From Paenibacillus silagei (GTDB taxonomy: Bacteria > Bacillota > Bacilli > Paenibacillales > Paenibacillaceae): 64,000 bases of DNA. Position 1 is the stretch's first letter; every line of letters begins with the position of its first letter. The stretch covers positions 1 through 64,000 of the forward strand of contig NZ_JAGGLV010000019.1 of NCBI RefSeq assembly GCF_017874735.1, given 5' to 3'. Below, piece after piece: positions 1-8,378 of this stretch. Below the pieces are notes generated by a model. The model had not been told where the DNA came from, ran no database searches, and worked only from the letters and a program-made list of their open reading frames with translations. Both the position numbers and the translations under genes were made by a program.

Positions 1-33
1 GCCTTTGATTTAATTCTTTTATTGTAACGAGAA

Positions 34-65
34 AAAGAGACATTCTTTGTGTCGAATGTCTCTTT
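34..65. terminator. Hairpin at the window edge, possible terminator
   Basis: Two perfect 12-base arms (34-45 and 54-65, AAAGAGACATTC and its complement) enclose an 8-base loop. No clear T run follows on either strand, so this may be an RNA hairpin or the end of a gene lying left of the window. The stretch 66-212 holds no convincing gene. Confidence 0.35.
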
Positions 66-212
66 CAGTTCTTTATGGACTTTTTCAGTGGCCTCCATAG
101 GCGGAGTCTGGACTTTATTATTGGAGCATACGCGGGATTTGCGGCACAAGTGCCGGATTTCGATGCAACAAACCACATGAAGCTAAGTCTGTATGTATAC
201 TTTGACGTTTTT

Positions 213-237
213 TGTCGTACAATATCACTTATGCGAC
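213..237 (+). repeat. 25-bp dif-like recombination site, left copy
   Basis: This 25-bp sequence occurs again, perfectly inverted, at 1397-1421. Inside it are two 9-base arms, GTCGTACAA (214-222) and TTATGCGAC (229-237), that are inverted copies at 7 of 9 positions. They flank a 6-base centre, TATCAC (223-228). Two arms around a 6-bp centre, with TTATG starting the right arm, is the layout of XerC/D dif sites. A role as substrate of the enclosed recombinase is inferred. Identity stops sharply at the ends of the 25 bp. Confidence 0.75.
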
Positions 238-405
238 TTTTTTTGAGTAAAATACGATAAACCATGCATACTTGCGCATAATCAAGCAGCCATGCGTTTA
301 TTATAGGTCATTTCCTAACTTCTGTATAGAAACTTCGCTGGATCAGCCCCTCTGTTTCCACAATTATGCTCCATTCGTGCTTCTGCAATTTTTGTCGAAT
401 CTAAT

Positions 406-1365
406 CTATTGAATGAACGTGCGCAGGCTGTCCTCGACAAAATCCGGGGCAGCCTTTTGAATCTGCTGAACGGTGTGGAGATAACGCTGAGTGGTGTTGA
501 TGTGGGAATGCCCCAGCGATTCCTGAACCTGCTGAAGCGACGCTCCTTGGAGCAAGGCCAGCGTGGCATTCGTGTGGCGCAGCCAGTGCGGGGTCAGCTT
601 TTTCTCAATTGAGCTGGCTTCTCCGGCATTCTTGATAATCCGTTCCACCTGCCGTGAAGATAACGGAAACATCCGCTGCTCCGGGGTGACCTCTTCCTTC
701 CCTGGCAGGGTATCAGACAACTTGGAATACAGCTGCCACAGGGTCGGCGGAACCTTAATTTCCCTAGGCTTGCCCCCCTTGCCGTTCTCCACGGTCAGCC
801 AGACCGAGGTCTCCAGCAGATCATTATGGAAGTCCCCCCACTTCATCGCCGTCAGCTCTGACACCCGCAGACCGAGCACTACCAGCGTCAGCCCGATCAG
901 ATAATTGCGCAGTCCTTGCTTCTCCAGTACATTCAGTAATTCCCCCACCTCCCGTTTGGTCAGGAAGTTTTTGCGGCTGGTAACAGTTATTTTGGGGATG
1001 CGTACCGAAGAGGTCGGATTCACTGCAAAAATCCCGATATGCTGGTCACTCCCCCATTTATAAAAAGACTTCAACGGCGCAAGGAATGCCGCTATGCTTG
1101 CCGGTGCCAGCTGCCTCTGATAACTGTAGCCCCCCTGCGTCAGGAAAATCTTATACGCCTCCATCTCCCTCCAGGTCACTGCCCTTAAGGAGGTGCCTGC
1201 AATAAATCTGCGGAAATCGGCAATCGCCCGCTTATAATTCCGACCTGTATTAACATTCGTACAGCAGGTAGCCATAAACATCTGAACAATCTGATCATCG
1301 CTTAGGTAGCCCTCTTCCGGGTACACCAAGCTGAGCGCCGTACGGCTAAATTCGGTCTGGCTCAT
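406..1365 (-). CDS. Tyrosine recombinase (XerC/D/S-like integrase)
   Basis: Site-specific DNA recombinase of the phage-integrase family, 319 residues from the ATG at 1365, which has GAGGAG upstream; an in-frame extension to 1479 lacks a better ribosome binding site. The N-terminal SAM-like DNA-binding domain covers about residues 1-125. The catalytic domain carries Arg167 (LGLRVSEL), a lysine in GKGGKP near 198, His260 and Arg263 (HWLRHT), His286 (LGHSH) and the nucleophile Tyr295 (QRYLH), so it looks intact. It stands alone, with no excisionase or phage genes. Identical inverted dif-like sites lie on both sides (213-237 and 1397-1421), the second only 31 bp upstream of the start. The family is certain. 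Whether it inverts its own segment, resolves chromosomes like XerS or XerH, or is a domesticated integrase is open. Confidence 0.9.
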   Translation of the reverse strand: MSQTEFSRTALSLVYPEEGYLSDDQIVQMFMATCCTNVNTGRNYKRAIADFRRFIAGTSLRAVTWREMEAYKIFLTQGGYSYQRQLAPASIAAFLAPLKSFYKWGSDQHIGIFAVNPTSSVRIPKITVTSRKNFLTKREVGELLNVLEKQGLRNYLIGLTLVVLGLRVSELTAMKWGDFHNDLLETSVWLTVENGKGGKPREIKVPPTLWQLYSKLSDTLPGKEEVTPEQRMFPLSSRQVERIIKNAGEASSIEKKLTPHWLRHTNATLALLQGASLQQVQESLGHSHINTTQRYLHTVQQIQKAAPDFVEDSLRTFIQ

Positions 1366-1396
1366 TCTTTTTTCATCACTCCTCAGGAATAGACAT

Positions 1397-1421
1397 GTCG
1401 CATAAGTGATATTGTACGACA
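1397..1421 (-). repeat. 25-bp dif-like recombination site, right copy
   Basis: Exact reverse complement of 213-237, placed between the recombinase start and its probable upstream promoter. Read on the minus strand it contains TACAAT (1411-1416), which could double as a -10 element. If so, the recombinase promoter overlaps its own site. Confidence 0.75.
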
Positions 1422-1575
1422 TTTTTGTGGTATTTTGTCCCATTATCACACAGGAATGGCTAAAGACCGGAATACACAAGATCAGCAGAAGGTAACGCGA
1501 AGAACTCAGGAGGGGGACGGAGGCAAAATAGCGGCTGCGGGCCAGCTAAGTAATATGAGAAGCCGGAGGGTAACT

Positions 1576-2004
1576 ATGGAGACCGTTTTGCAGAAACAAT
1601 ATGTTGAATTCGGGGTAGATCACGAGCATTATGCGATCCCGATCTCAGATGTTCATGAAATTATAAGAATGCAGGAAATAACGGAAATCCCCAGCAGCCG
1701 TCACTACGTTAAGGGCATTATCAACCTCAGGGGTAAAATTGTGCCGGTGCTCAGCCTTAGAGTGCTGCTTCAGATGGAAGAAGTGGAGCCGACCAAACAC
1801 ACACGCATTCTGGTGGTCCATCACCAGGAGGAATCCCTGGGCGTTATTGTCGACAACGTGAATAAAGTGACGACCTTCAGCGATATTCAGCCTGCACAGG
1901 GCAGCATCTCTGGAGTCAGCGGCTCCTTCTTCAACGGAGTAGGCTTCTCTTCTTCCGAGCTGGTCGGCATTCTGCGGCTGGATGAGATCCTGCTGCGAGA
2001 CTAA
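1576..2004 (+). CDS. cheW: Chemotaxis coupling protein CheW
   Basis: Adaptor joining chemoreceptors to the CheA kinase. The 142 residues from ATG 1576 form one CheW domain: the start (YVEFGVDHEHYAIP) and the conserved INLRGKIVPVLSL segment near residues 52-64 are typical. The start is chosen because GGAGGG sits 5 bases upstream; in-frame upstream codons lack such a site. It is followed 29 bp later by cheA and then a receptor gene on the same strand, so the three probably form one transcript and signalling unit. No cheB, cheR, cheY or flagellar gene is visible, so the unit may be an accessory chemosensory cluster. Confidence 0.93.
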   Translation: METVLQKQYVEFGVDHEHYAIPISDVHEIIRMQEITEIPSSRHYVKGIINLRGKIVPVLSLRVLLQMEEVEPTKHTRILVVHHQEESLGVIVDNVNKVTTFSDIQPAQGSISGVSGSFFNGVGFSSSELVGILRLDEILLRD

Positions 2005-2033
2005 ACAAAGGCTAAACGGAGAGAAGGCGAACC

Positions 2034-4034
2034 ATGGTTGATTTATCGGAATACCGAGGGATATTTCTGGAGGAACTGGAGGACCAGCTGCAGCTGATCG
2101 AGGATGAGGTGCTCAGGCTGGAGCAGACCGGGGAGACAGAAGACGGAATCCAGCAGTTTTTCCGGGCGGCCCATACCCTTAAGGGCTCCTCGGCCTCTAT
2201 GGGCTACAACGGGCTGAAGGAAGTCACACATCATCTGGAGCATCTGCTTCATCAGATGCGGGGAGGGGAGCGGACGGTCACGCCGGAGCTGATCCGCCTG
2301 TTCTTCGGAGCGCTGGATGGAATGCGCGCGCTGCAGAGCGAGATCGCTGCTACGGATCAGGAGACCACAGATGTGTCCGGTCTGGTGCAGCGGCTGAGTA
2401 CATTCGCAGCGGAGGAGCTGCAGAAGCCGGAGGATAAGGCCCCTGCTGTGCAGACAAGTCTGGCAGAGCTTCCCCTCCAGCTGTTCTGGGTGCATGTGTG
2501 GCTCTCTTCCGGCTGTGAGATGAAGCTGCCCCGTCTTCACCTGATCGATGCCAAGCTGCGGAGTGTCGCTGCGGTCCTGCGCATGAAGCCGGAGCTGGAA
2601 GAGATAGAGGACCACGACAGCCGGATCGACGAGGCCTCCTGGTTGCTGTCGCCTAAGATCGATATCGAGGAGCTCCGGCAGGAGGTCTTATCCATTATGG
2701 ATGTTGATCGTATATACATAGAAGAAGTGCTTAACGATTCCCCGCGTCCCGGTGAATTCGTGAGACCGCCCCATCCGGAGACGGGGAGCCGGGAGCTCCC
2801 GGAAGTACCAGAATCCCCGCCGTCTGCCGCTGACAAAACCAAGCCGCAAACGATCCGCGTCCAGGTGGAGCGTCTGGAGAAGCTGATGAACCTGGCGGGT
2901 GAGCTGGTCATCGATCAGACCCGGTTCCATCTGCTGAACCGCAGATTCCACCAGCAATACGGAACCAATGATCTGACAGAGGAGCTGGGCCAGCTTGCCG
3001 ACCATCTGGCTATGATTACGGGGGAACTGCAGGAGAGCATGATTAAGGTGCGGATGCTGCCGATAGAGCAGCTGTTCAACCGTCTGCCCCGCATGGTCCG
3101 GGACTTGTCCGGCTCCCTGAACAAGCAGGTTGAGCTGGTTCTTGAAGGCAAGGAGACGGAGCTGGACCGGACGCTCATTGAAGAGCTTGGCGACCCGCTG
3201 ATCCATCTGCTGCGCAATGCCGTTGATCACGGTATAGAGACCCCTGAAATCCGCCGCAGCGCCGGCAAAAGCGAGACCGGAACCGTCCGCGTCGCGGCCT
3301 CCCATGAGGATAATCAGGTCATCCTGGTCATCGAGGACGACGGGGCCGGGATTGATTCCAGCCTGATTGCAGAGTCTGCCCTGCGGAAGGGCATCATTAC
3401 GGCTGAAGAGGCCGGCGGGATGACTGAGGATGAAGCGCTACGGCTTATTTTCCGGCCCGGCTTCTCCACCGCCCCGCACATCAGCGATATTTCCGGCCGC
3501 GGGGTCGGAATGGATATCGTCCGCAATGATATTGAACGGATTAACGGCATGATCGATATCGAGACCACACGGGGGCAAGGCACCCGCTTCCGGATTCGTC
3601 TGCCCCTGACGCTCGCCATCATCCGGGGTCTGCTCGTTCATGCCGGGGGAGCCACCTTCGTGATTCCCATGAGCAGTGTGGCCGAGATTGTCCGCGTCAC
3701 TCCAGAGGAGATCACCTCTGTCCGGGGCCAGCCTGTCATTACCGCACGGGGGCAGCTCGTACCGGTGGTCTGGCTGCAGGATATCCTGCGGCTCCCCGCA
3801 TGTGCGGGCGGCAGATCAGCATCCATTCCGCTGATTATCGTGGGTCGGGGAGAGAAACGGCTGGCACTGGCCGTGGATACACTTATCGGCAATCAGGATA
3901 TCGTAATCAAATCGCTCGGAGCCTACATGGGCAAGACTGAGAACATATCAGGAGCTACCATCCTGGGAAATGGCAATATCGCTCTGATCATAGATACAGC
4001 CAGCTTATTTTTCAATACGGGAGTCTTCGCTTAA
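2034..4034 (+). CDS. cheA: Chemotaxis histidine kinase CheA
   Basis: Cytoplasmic kinase that phosphorylates response regulators under receptor control; 666 residues, the usual CheA length. Domains in order: Hpt (about 1-105) with the phosphorylated His47 in AAHTLKGSS; a linker and P2-like region (about 145-245); dimerisation helices (about 280-345); HATPase (about 390-520) with the N box LRNAVDHG and G boxes DDGAGID and GRGVGMDIV; and a C-terminal CheW-like domain. All catalytic motifs are intact. GGAGAGAAGG precedes the ATG. It lies between cheW and a receptor gene. Its partner regulators CheY and CheB are not in the window. Confidence 0.95.
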   Translation: MVDLSEYRGIFLEELEDQLQLIEDEVLRLEQTGETEDGIQQFFRAAHTLKGSSASMGYNGLKEVTHHLEHLLHQMRGGERTVTPELIRLFFGALDGMRALQSEIAATDQETTDVSGLVQRLSTFAAEELQKPEDKAPAVQTSLAELPLQLFWVHVWLSSGCEMKLPRLHLIDAKLRSVAAVLRMKPELEEIEDHDSRIDEASWLLSPKIDIEELRQEVLSIMDVDRIYIEEVLNDSPRPGEFVRPPHPETGSRELPEVPESPPSAADKTKPQTIRVQVERLEKLMNLAGELVIDQTRFHLLNRRFHQQYGTNDLTEELGQLADHLAMITGELQESMIKVRMLPIEQLFNRLPRMVRDLSGSLNKQVELVLEGKETELDRTLIEELGDPLIHLLRNAVDHGIETPEIRRSAGKSETGTVRVAASHEDNQVILVIEDDGAGIDSSLIAESALRKGIITAEEAGGMTEDEALRLIFRPGFSTAPHISDISGRGVGMDIVRNDIERINGMIDIETTRGQGTRFRIRLPLTLAIIRGLLVHAGGATFVIPMSSVAEIVRVTPEEITSVRGQPVITARGQLVPVVWLQDILRLPACAGGRSASIPLIIVGRGEKRLALAVDTLIGNQDIVIKSLGAYMGKTENISGATILGNGNIALIIDTASLFFNTGVFA

Positions 4035-4063
4035 CAAAATCATCTTTACTGGGGGAAACAGGT

Positions 4064-5653
4064 ATGAAATGGTTCTATAATCTAAAAACAAGCGTGAAAT
4101 TAATCTCGTCCTTCCTGACCGTCGCTGTCATTCTTTCCTTCGTGGGCCTCTACGGTCTCAGCAACCTCGGCTCGATTAATAACAGTCTGGACGATATGTA
4201 TGTGAACAATCTGGTTCCCGTCTCCTCCCTGCAAAGCTCACAGAACAGCTTCTCGGTCATGCGCGTTATCGTCAGGGATCTGTACATTAAGAAGACCCCT
4301 GAGGAACGCCAGCAGCGTGTGGACGATTATAAAAAAGAGAAGCAGAACGTACTCGATAACATCGCGGCCTTCCGCAAAACCAAGCTGAGCGCGGAATCGG
4401 TTCAAGCCATTGCCCCTTTTGAAGCGGCATGGAATGACTATCTGTTAACGTACGATTCTCTTGTCAGCCTCTCCCTGACGGGACAGGACGAGAAGCTGCT
4501 GGAGATGCTGCGCGGCAGCACGCTTAACAACCAAGGCGATACCTTGAAGAATATTCTGAACGAGCTGATTCTCACCAACACCAAGGAAGCGGATCAGGCC
4601 AGACAGAGCGGAGCCGCACTCTATAGCTCTTCGCGTAATATCACCCTCAGTATCATTATCGGTGCAGTCATTCTGTGCATCCTGCTAGGGTATATCATCT
4701 CCCGGATTATTTCTAATCCGCTGGCGAAGGTTGTCAAGGTTCTCTCGAAGGTGGCTGACGGCGACCTGCGCAGCCAATCCGATATCGATACCAGAGATGA
4801 AATCGGCATCCTGGCTGCCAAGGTGAACGAGATGGTCAGCAACCTCCGTAACACAGTGGGCTCCATCCTGCTGCATTCCCAGAGCCTGTCCGCCGCCGCC
4901 GAGGAGATCTCCGCCAGTACGCAAGAGGTGGCAAGCGGCAGCACGACCACAGCGGATGATGCCGGGACCATCAGCGAGTTATTCAAAGAGCTGTCCAGCG
5001 CGATCCACTCTGTAGCCCAGAATACCGAGCAGGCCTCGGTCATCTCCGATGAGACCGTTACGATTGCCGAGAACGGGAACAGCATCATTCAGGAGTCGAT
5101 GGAGAGTATGCAGGCTGTCAGCGGGCAGATGGCTAAGCTTGAGGAGGACTCGCAGAAGGTCGGCGAGATTATCGATGTCATCGAGGATATTGCAGATCAG
5201 ACCAATCTGCTCGCTCTCAATGCCGCCATTGAAGCCGCCAGAGCGGGGGAACAGGGCCGCGGGTTCGCGGTGGTGGCCGATGAGGTGCGCAAGCTGGCCG
5301 AGCGCAGCGGCGAGGCCACCAAGCAGATCACCAGCATCATCAAGGGGATGCAGGTGAATACACGCTACAGCGTGAGCGCTGTGCAGGAGAGTGCGGAGCT
5401 GTCGCAGAAGACCGGCGTTTCTTTTCATCAGATCGTGACGATGGTCAACAACGCCGGACAGAAGATATCCGAAATCGCCGCCGCCAGCGAAGAACAAGCC
5501 GCCCAGTCCACCAACGTTCTCGCTGCCGTGGAGAGCATCTCCGCCACCACCCAGCAGTCCGCCGCCAGCAGCGAAGAGACCGCCTCTTCCGCCCAGTCCC
5601 TGGCCAGCCTGGCTGAGGAGCTGCAGAGCACGGTGTCTTCGTTCCGGTTGTAG
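4064..5653 (+). CDS. Methyl-accepting chemotaxis protein
   Basis: Transmembrane chemoreceptor of 529 residues. The first membrane helix spans about residues 11-32, then a helical extracellular domain of about 160 residues of the 4-helix-bundle type, the second helix at about 191-212, HAMP at about 213-265, and the cytoplasmic signalling hairpin with the conserved tip (NLLALNAAIEAARAGE) and RGFAVVADEVR. It is co-oriented with cheW-cheA at 29 bp spacing, so it is probably their dedicated receptor. The ligand cannot be read from sequence. A hairpin follows at 5701-5750. Confidence 0.94.
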   Translation: MKWFYNLKTSVKLISSFLTVAVILSFVGLYGLSNLGSINNSLDDMYVNNLVPVSSLQSSQNSFSVMRVIVRDLYIKKTPEERQQRVDDYKKEKQNVLDNIAAFRKTKLSAESVQAIAPFEAAWNDYLLTYDSLVSLSLTGQDEKLLEMLRGSTLNNQGDTLKNILNELILTNTKEADQARQSGAALYSSSRNITLSIIIGAVILCILLGYIISRIISNPLAKVVKVLSKVADGDLRSQSDIDTRDEIGILAAKVNEMVSNLRNTVGSILLHSQSLSAAAEEISASTQEVASGSTTTADDAGTISELFKELSSAIHSVAQNTEQASVISDETVTIAENGNSIIQESMESMQAVSGQMAKLEEDSQKVGEIIDVIEDIADQTNLLALNAAIEAARAGEQGRGFAVVADEVRKLAERSGEATKQITSIIKGMQVNTRYSVSAVQESAELSQKTGVSFHQIVTMVNNAGQKISEIAAASEEQAAQSTNVLAAVESISATTQQSAASSEETASSAQSLASLAEELQSTVSSFRL

Positions 5654-5700
5654 CTTCATCCTTGCTCCAAACATCAATATTTAGACAAACCTTGAAAGTG

Positions 5701-5750
5701 AAACAGCGGCAGTTGTGGACAGAAATTCAAGTCCTAGACTGTCGCTGTTT
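5701..5750 (+). terminator. Putative terminator after the chemotaxis operon
   Basis: Arms AAACAGCGGCAGT (5701-5713) and ACTGTCGCTGTTT (5738-5750) pair with one mismatch around a 24-base loop. The T run is short. Placement just after the receptor stop supports a terminator. Confidence 0.5.
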
Positions 5751-5769
5751 ATTGAGCTGACGGTTACCG

Positions 5770-5916
5770 TTAGCTGAATCGATTAACGATATTCTTCAGA
5801 TTTAGCTGTTCACGTAACAACATCCAGCTTTCCGCCACGGTTTGATGAGCCGTGTCGATCATGCCTTGGTCGTTAGAGCTTAACCGCCTGAGAATATGCT
5901 CTTCGTAAATTATCAC
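5770..5916 (-). CDS. Short open frame coupled to the deaminase stop, possibly a gene remnant
   Basis: A 48-residue frame starting at GTG 5916, which overlaps the deaminase TGA as GTGA, the classic arrangement for coupled translation. The product would be a charged, helix-prone peptide (EEHILRRLSS at the start, NLKNIVNRFS at the end). I do not recognise it. It could be a genuine small gene or the tail of a longer decayed gene. The rest of 5751-5912 shows nothing else. Confidence 0.3.
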   Translation of the reverse strand: MIIYEEHILRRLSSNDQGMIDTAHQTVAESWMLLREQLNLKNIVNRFS

Positions 5917-6449
5917 TCCGCATCACGTATGAATTCTTTATTCCAATGATTATCGGTGTAACCCCGATTATTATTCCATTCAGCCAGCATTAGTCTTTGT
6001 CTAATTTCTAAATCAGAGTAGGGAGCAGCCACAATTTCAATGTCATTAAATAAATCATTATAAATCGGCAACGGACTTGTCCTTTCTTTGAATTTTTTAA
6101 ATGCTCCGATTTCAGCATCATTTGCAGCCCACACCACTTTTTTTATCTTGGAGAGAACTATAGTCCCCGTACACATTGGACAGGGCTCGCACGTCGTATA
6201 TAACGTAATCCCGTTATCTACAACAAATTTCTTATTTTCAACATCTAATATCTTATGTCCAGCCTTTCTTATAGCGTCTACTTCTGCATGTGAAGTTGTA
6301 TCATAGCTGGAAAAAACGCTATTTCTACCCCGGCTAACAACGGTTCCGTTAGAATCAATAATGACTGCCCCAATTGGGTAAGTCCCTTCTTCTTTTGCTT
6401 TTTCAGCTTCTTCGAAGGCAAGCAGAAGGTATTCATAGTGGTTGTCCAT
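5913..6449 (-). CDS. Nucleoside/guanine deaminase (CMP/dCMP deaminase fold)
   Basis: Zinc-dependent hydrolytic deaminase, 178 residues from ATG 6449, preceded by AGGATGG; a GTG two codons earlier is also possible. The zinc site is complete: HAE within TSHAEVDAI supplies the histidine and proton shuttle, and CEPCPMC supplies the two cysteines. The family includes guanine deaminase GuaD, the tRNA adenosine deaminase TadA and cytidine deaminases. The wording around CEPCPMCTGTIVLSKI is closest to the GuaD/TadA group, so the substrate is probably a purine base or nucleoside. It lies near an APH-type kinase on the same strand with a 318-bp gap. Confidence 0.85.
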   Translation of the reverse strand: MDNHYEYLLLAFEEAEKAKEEGTYPIGAVIIDSNGTVVSRGRNSVFSSYDTTSHAEVDAIRKAGHKILDVENKKFVVDNGITLYTTCEPCPMCTGTIVLSKIKKVVWAANDAEIGAFKKFKERTSPLPIYNDLFNDIEIVAAPYSDLEIRQRLMLAEWNNNRGYTDNHWNKEFIRDAE

Positions 6450-6455
6450 TTTCAC

Positions 6456-6773
6456 CCATCCTAACTAAATTTCATTCTATTTTTTAGGTACCCATAAGAA
6501 AAGTATCATACCCAGGAACATTTCAGAACAGGGATCCACCGATTCAAAGGTTTTAGTGTACAGTTCTGAACGCAGCCGGTAAACGTTAATTGGATTTTGT
6601 CCATCTAATTTGACGGCATCGCCCCATTCCCGGACAGCAGTTGGACAAACAACACTTAATTTCTACGATTCCGTCCAATTCGATGATTTTCGGGGAATTA
6701 GGTGGACTTTTTCCAATTGCTTACCTGCAACTGGCTGTATCGCTGGAACTAAGTGTGCTTTTTCCAACTATCA
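6456..6773. repeat. Intergenic region with degenerate 51-bp-spaced repeats
   Basis: No gene is apparent. GTGGACTTTTTCCA at 6702 and GTGTGCTTTTTCCA at 6753 are degenerate copies exactly 51 bp apart, and related pieces (GGATTTTGTCCA near 6593, GTCCAATT near 6672) lie upstream. It appears to be a decayed member of the tandem-repeat class seen elsewhere in the window. Confidence 0.45.
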
Positions 6774-7778
6774 TCATTGTCCCTCTTCGCCGAACCCATC
6801 AATTAATGAAATCCCCTTGATAATACGCACTGTACTCTCTTGCAAGAACCCACGCGTCCAATCGTCAGCCTGGGTTAAATCCCAACTCCGGTGCATGCCG
6901 ACGACTACGATAATTTCACGCAGTTTAAGAAACAAATCCAGTTGACTCTTCCAGGCATCGGGGAGCTGCCGGCCATCCTCCGCGTAGCCCAGCTCGAAAT
7001 GCCGGATAAAAAGCTCGTATTGCGCCTTACGTTCAGACCTTGAATCCTCCCCAAATACATACAGTAAATAATAGAGCTGGATAGCAATATCCTCAGAATA
7101 CCAGCTGTATTGACACTCATCGAAATCAAAAAGCGTTATCCGCCCTGACTCATCTACCAAGAAATTACCTACGTTGATATCCCCGTGAATTAAACCGAAA
7201 TTATCTGAGGTAACAGGCAAACTGCTCAAATCAGCTTTTAGTCCGTCTAGGGCATGCAGAATGGGCCCAAGCTCTGCCGGCAAATAATCTTTCGCCCGCA
7301 CAAGGTATTCATTAGTTTCCCAGGTATGTCTTCTGAATACCGGTTTGTACCGCTTACTCAGTTCATGAAGACGGCCTGTAATACGGCCACATTGTTCATA
7401 TAGCATCGGGTTCCCCAGGCATTCCGGATATCCGACTTTTGTGCCGGGTGCAAAATTGAACGCTGCTGCGTAAAAATCCATCGTATTTCCATGAATACGC
7501 TCATAATCCCTTCCATTCACCGATAGAACCGGAGCTGAAACTGACACTCCCTTCTCCGCGAGGTAACGAATCCATTCGATTTCAGCTGCAAGTCCTTCGG
7601 AGGTACGAAGTGTGCCCGGAGTGAAGCGGAGAATGTATTGGGATACACCGAGAGTATAAGAATATATGAAGTTTTGAAAGCCTCCAATGAAGTTCAGATC
7701 CTTGGGGCTAATCCCAAAGCGCCTAGCACCTTCAGCAGCATATTCGTCCAGGAACATTCGTTTGATGTGTGGGTCCAT
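6774..7778 (-). CDS. APH-family phosphotransferase (aminoglycoside/choline/homoserine kinase type)
   Basis: Small-molecule kinase with the protein-kinase-like APH fold, 334 residues; ATG 7778 has AAGGAG 5 bases upstream. The catalytic loop HGDINVGN (Brenner motif HxDxxxxN) and the metal-binding LFDFDE are intact. The N-terminal nucleotide lobe is shorter and less conserved, as usual. Many Bacillales carry several such kinases of unknown substrate, and resistance should not be assumed. It lies downstream of a 51-bp tandem array and upstream of the deaminase on the same strand. Confidence 0.85.
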   Translation of the reverse strand: MDPHIKRMFLDEYAAEGARRFGISPKDLNFIGGFQNFIYSYTLGVSQYILRFTPGTLRTSEGLAAEIEWIRYLAEKGVSVSAPVLSVNGRDYERIHGNTMDFYAAAFNFAPGTKVGYPECLGNPMLYEQCGRITGRLHELSKRYKPVFRRHTWETNEYLVRAKDYLPAELGPILHALDGLKADLSSLPVTSDNFGLIHGDINVGNFLVDESGRITLFDFDECQYSWYSEDIAIQLYYLLYVFGEDSRSERKAQYELFIRHFELGYAEDGRQLPDAWKSQLDLFLKLREIIVVVGMHRSWDLTQADDWTRGFLQESTVRIIKGISLIDGFGEEGQ

Positions 7779-7810
7779 GTTTTCTCCTTAGTATGTATAA
7801 TTAGGTCGTT

Positions 7811-7990
7811 CTAGATCGATAGCCAGACTACTAACGATTCAGCGTTATAATCCTGAGCTTTTTCAAATAATTCGAAGAGACACTGGGCAAAAAACTGATC
7901 TAAACCCAGAACAATCTCGGGACGCAGTACAATGGTCCAGTCTGCTGTACTCCATTGAAAGAAAATCAGGACTGAATACTTGCCCGCCAT
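7811..7990 (-). CDS. Possible 59-residue protein upstream of the APH kinase
   Basis: Open frame from ATG 7990 to 7811 encoding a Trp/Phe-rich peptide (FFQWSTADWTIV) with an acidic end. The frame extends upstream into the tandem array, where it only reads repeats. There is no convincing ribosome binding site. It could be a small gene or a C-terminal relic; I do not recognise it. Confidence 0.25.
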   Translation of the reverse strand: MAGKYSVLIFFQWSTADWTIVLRPEIVLGLDQFFAQCLFELFEKAQDYNAESLVVWLSI

Positions 7991-8042
7991 AATTAGCACA
8001 TAGTTACGTAACCAGTCGGCCCGCTTACCTTTGCACCCGCCT

Positions 8043-8272
8043 AATGTGTTCGATTTTTCGATTACATTTCGCACGCACACCCTCCGCACGCCCAATGTGA
8101 TCGGTTTTTCGATTACATTTCGCACGCACACCCTCCGCCAGCCCAATGTGATCGGTTTTTCGATTACATTGCGCCTGCACGCTCGCCGCCAGCCCAATGT
8201 GATCGGTTTTTCGATTACATTCCGCACGCGCGCTCGCCGCCAGCTCAATGTAATCGGTTTTTCGATTACATT
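8043..8272. repeat. 51-bp tandem array with an internal palindrome, five copies
   Basis: Units begin at 8043, 8094, 8145, 8196 and 8247, exactly 51 bp apart. Each starts with a 26-bp near-palindrome: arms AATGTGATCG and CGATTACATT around GTTTTT. The other 25 bp is a GC-rich linker (CGCACGCACACCCTCCGCC type). Because 51 is a multiple of three, both strands stay open through the array, giving a 17-residue repeat if translated. I regard those frames as artefacts. There are no unique spacers and no cas genes, so it is not CRISPR. Confidence 0.9.
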
Positions 8273-8378
8273 CGGCCCACTCCAAGCCCCTAACCCCCAA
8301 AAAAGCCCGCCCCTCCCCCGCAGCAGCGGCAGATGGACAGGCTTTTCCCCTATGATCCAGGGCTTCTCTTCCCTCGGC

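Noticed and set aside
213..1421. Inverted repeats read as the ends of a transposon
   Set aside because: There is no DDE transposase and no target-site duplication was seen; the repeats have the internal dyad of a tyrosine-recombinase site.
6774..7778. APH-type gene as an antibiotic-resistance determinant
   Set aside because: The family covers many metabolic kinases; no specific aminoglycoside-kinase signature is visible.
8043..8272. 51-bp tandem repeats considered as a CRISPR array
   Set aside because: There are no unique spacers, linkers are themselves repeated, and no cas genes are nearby.
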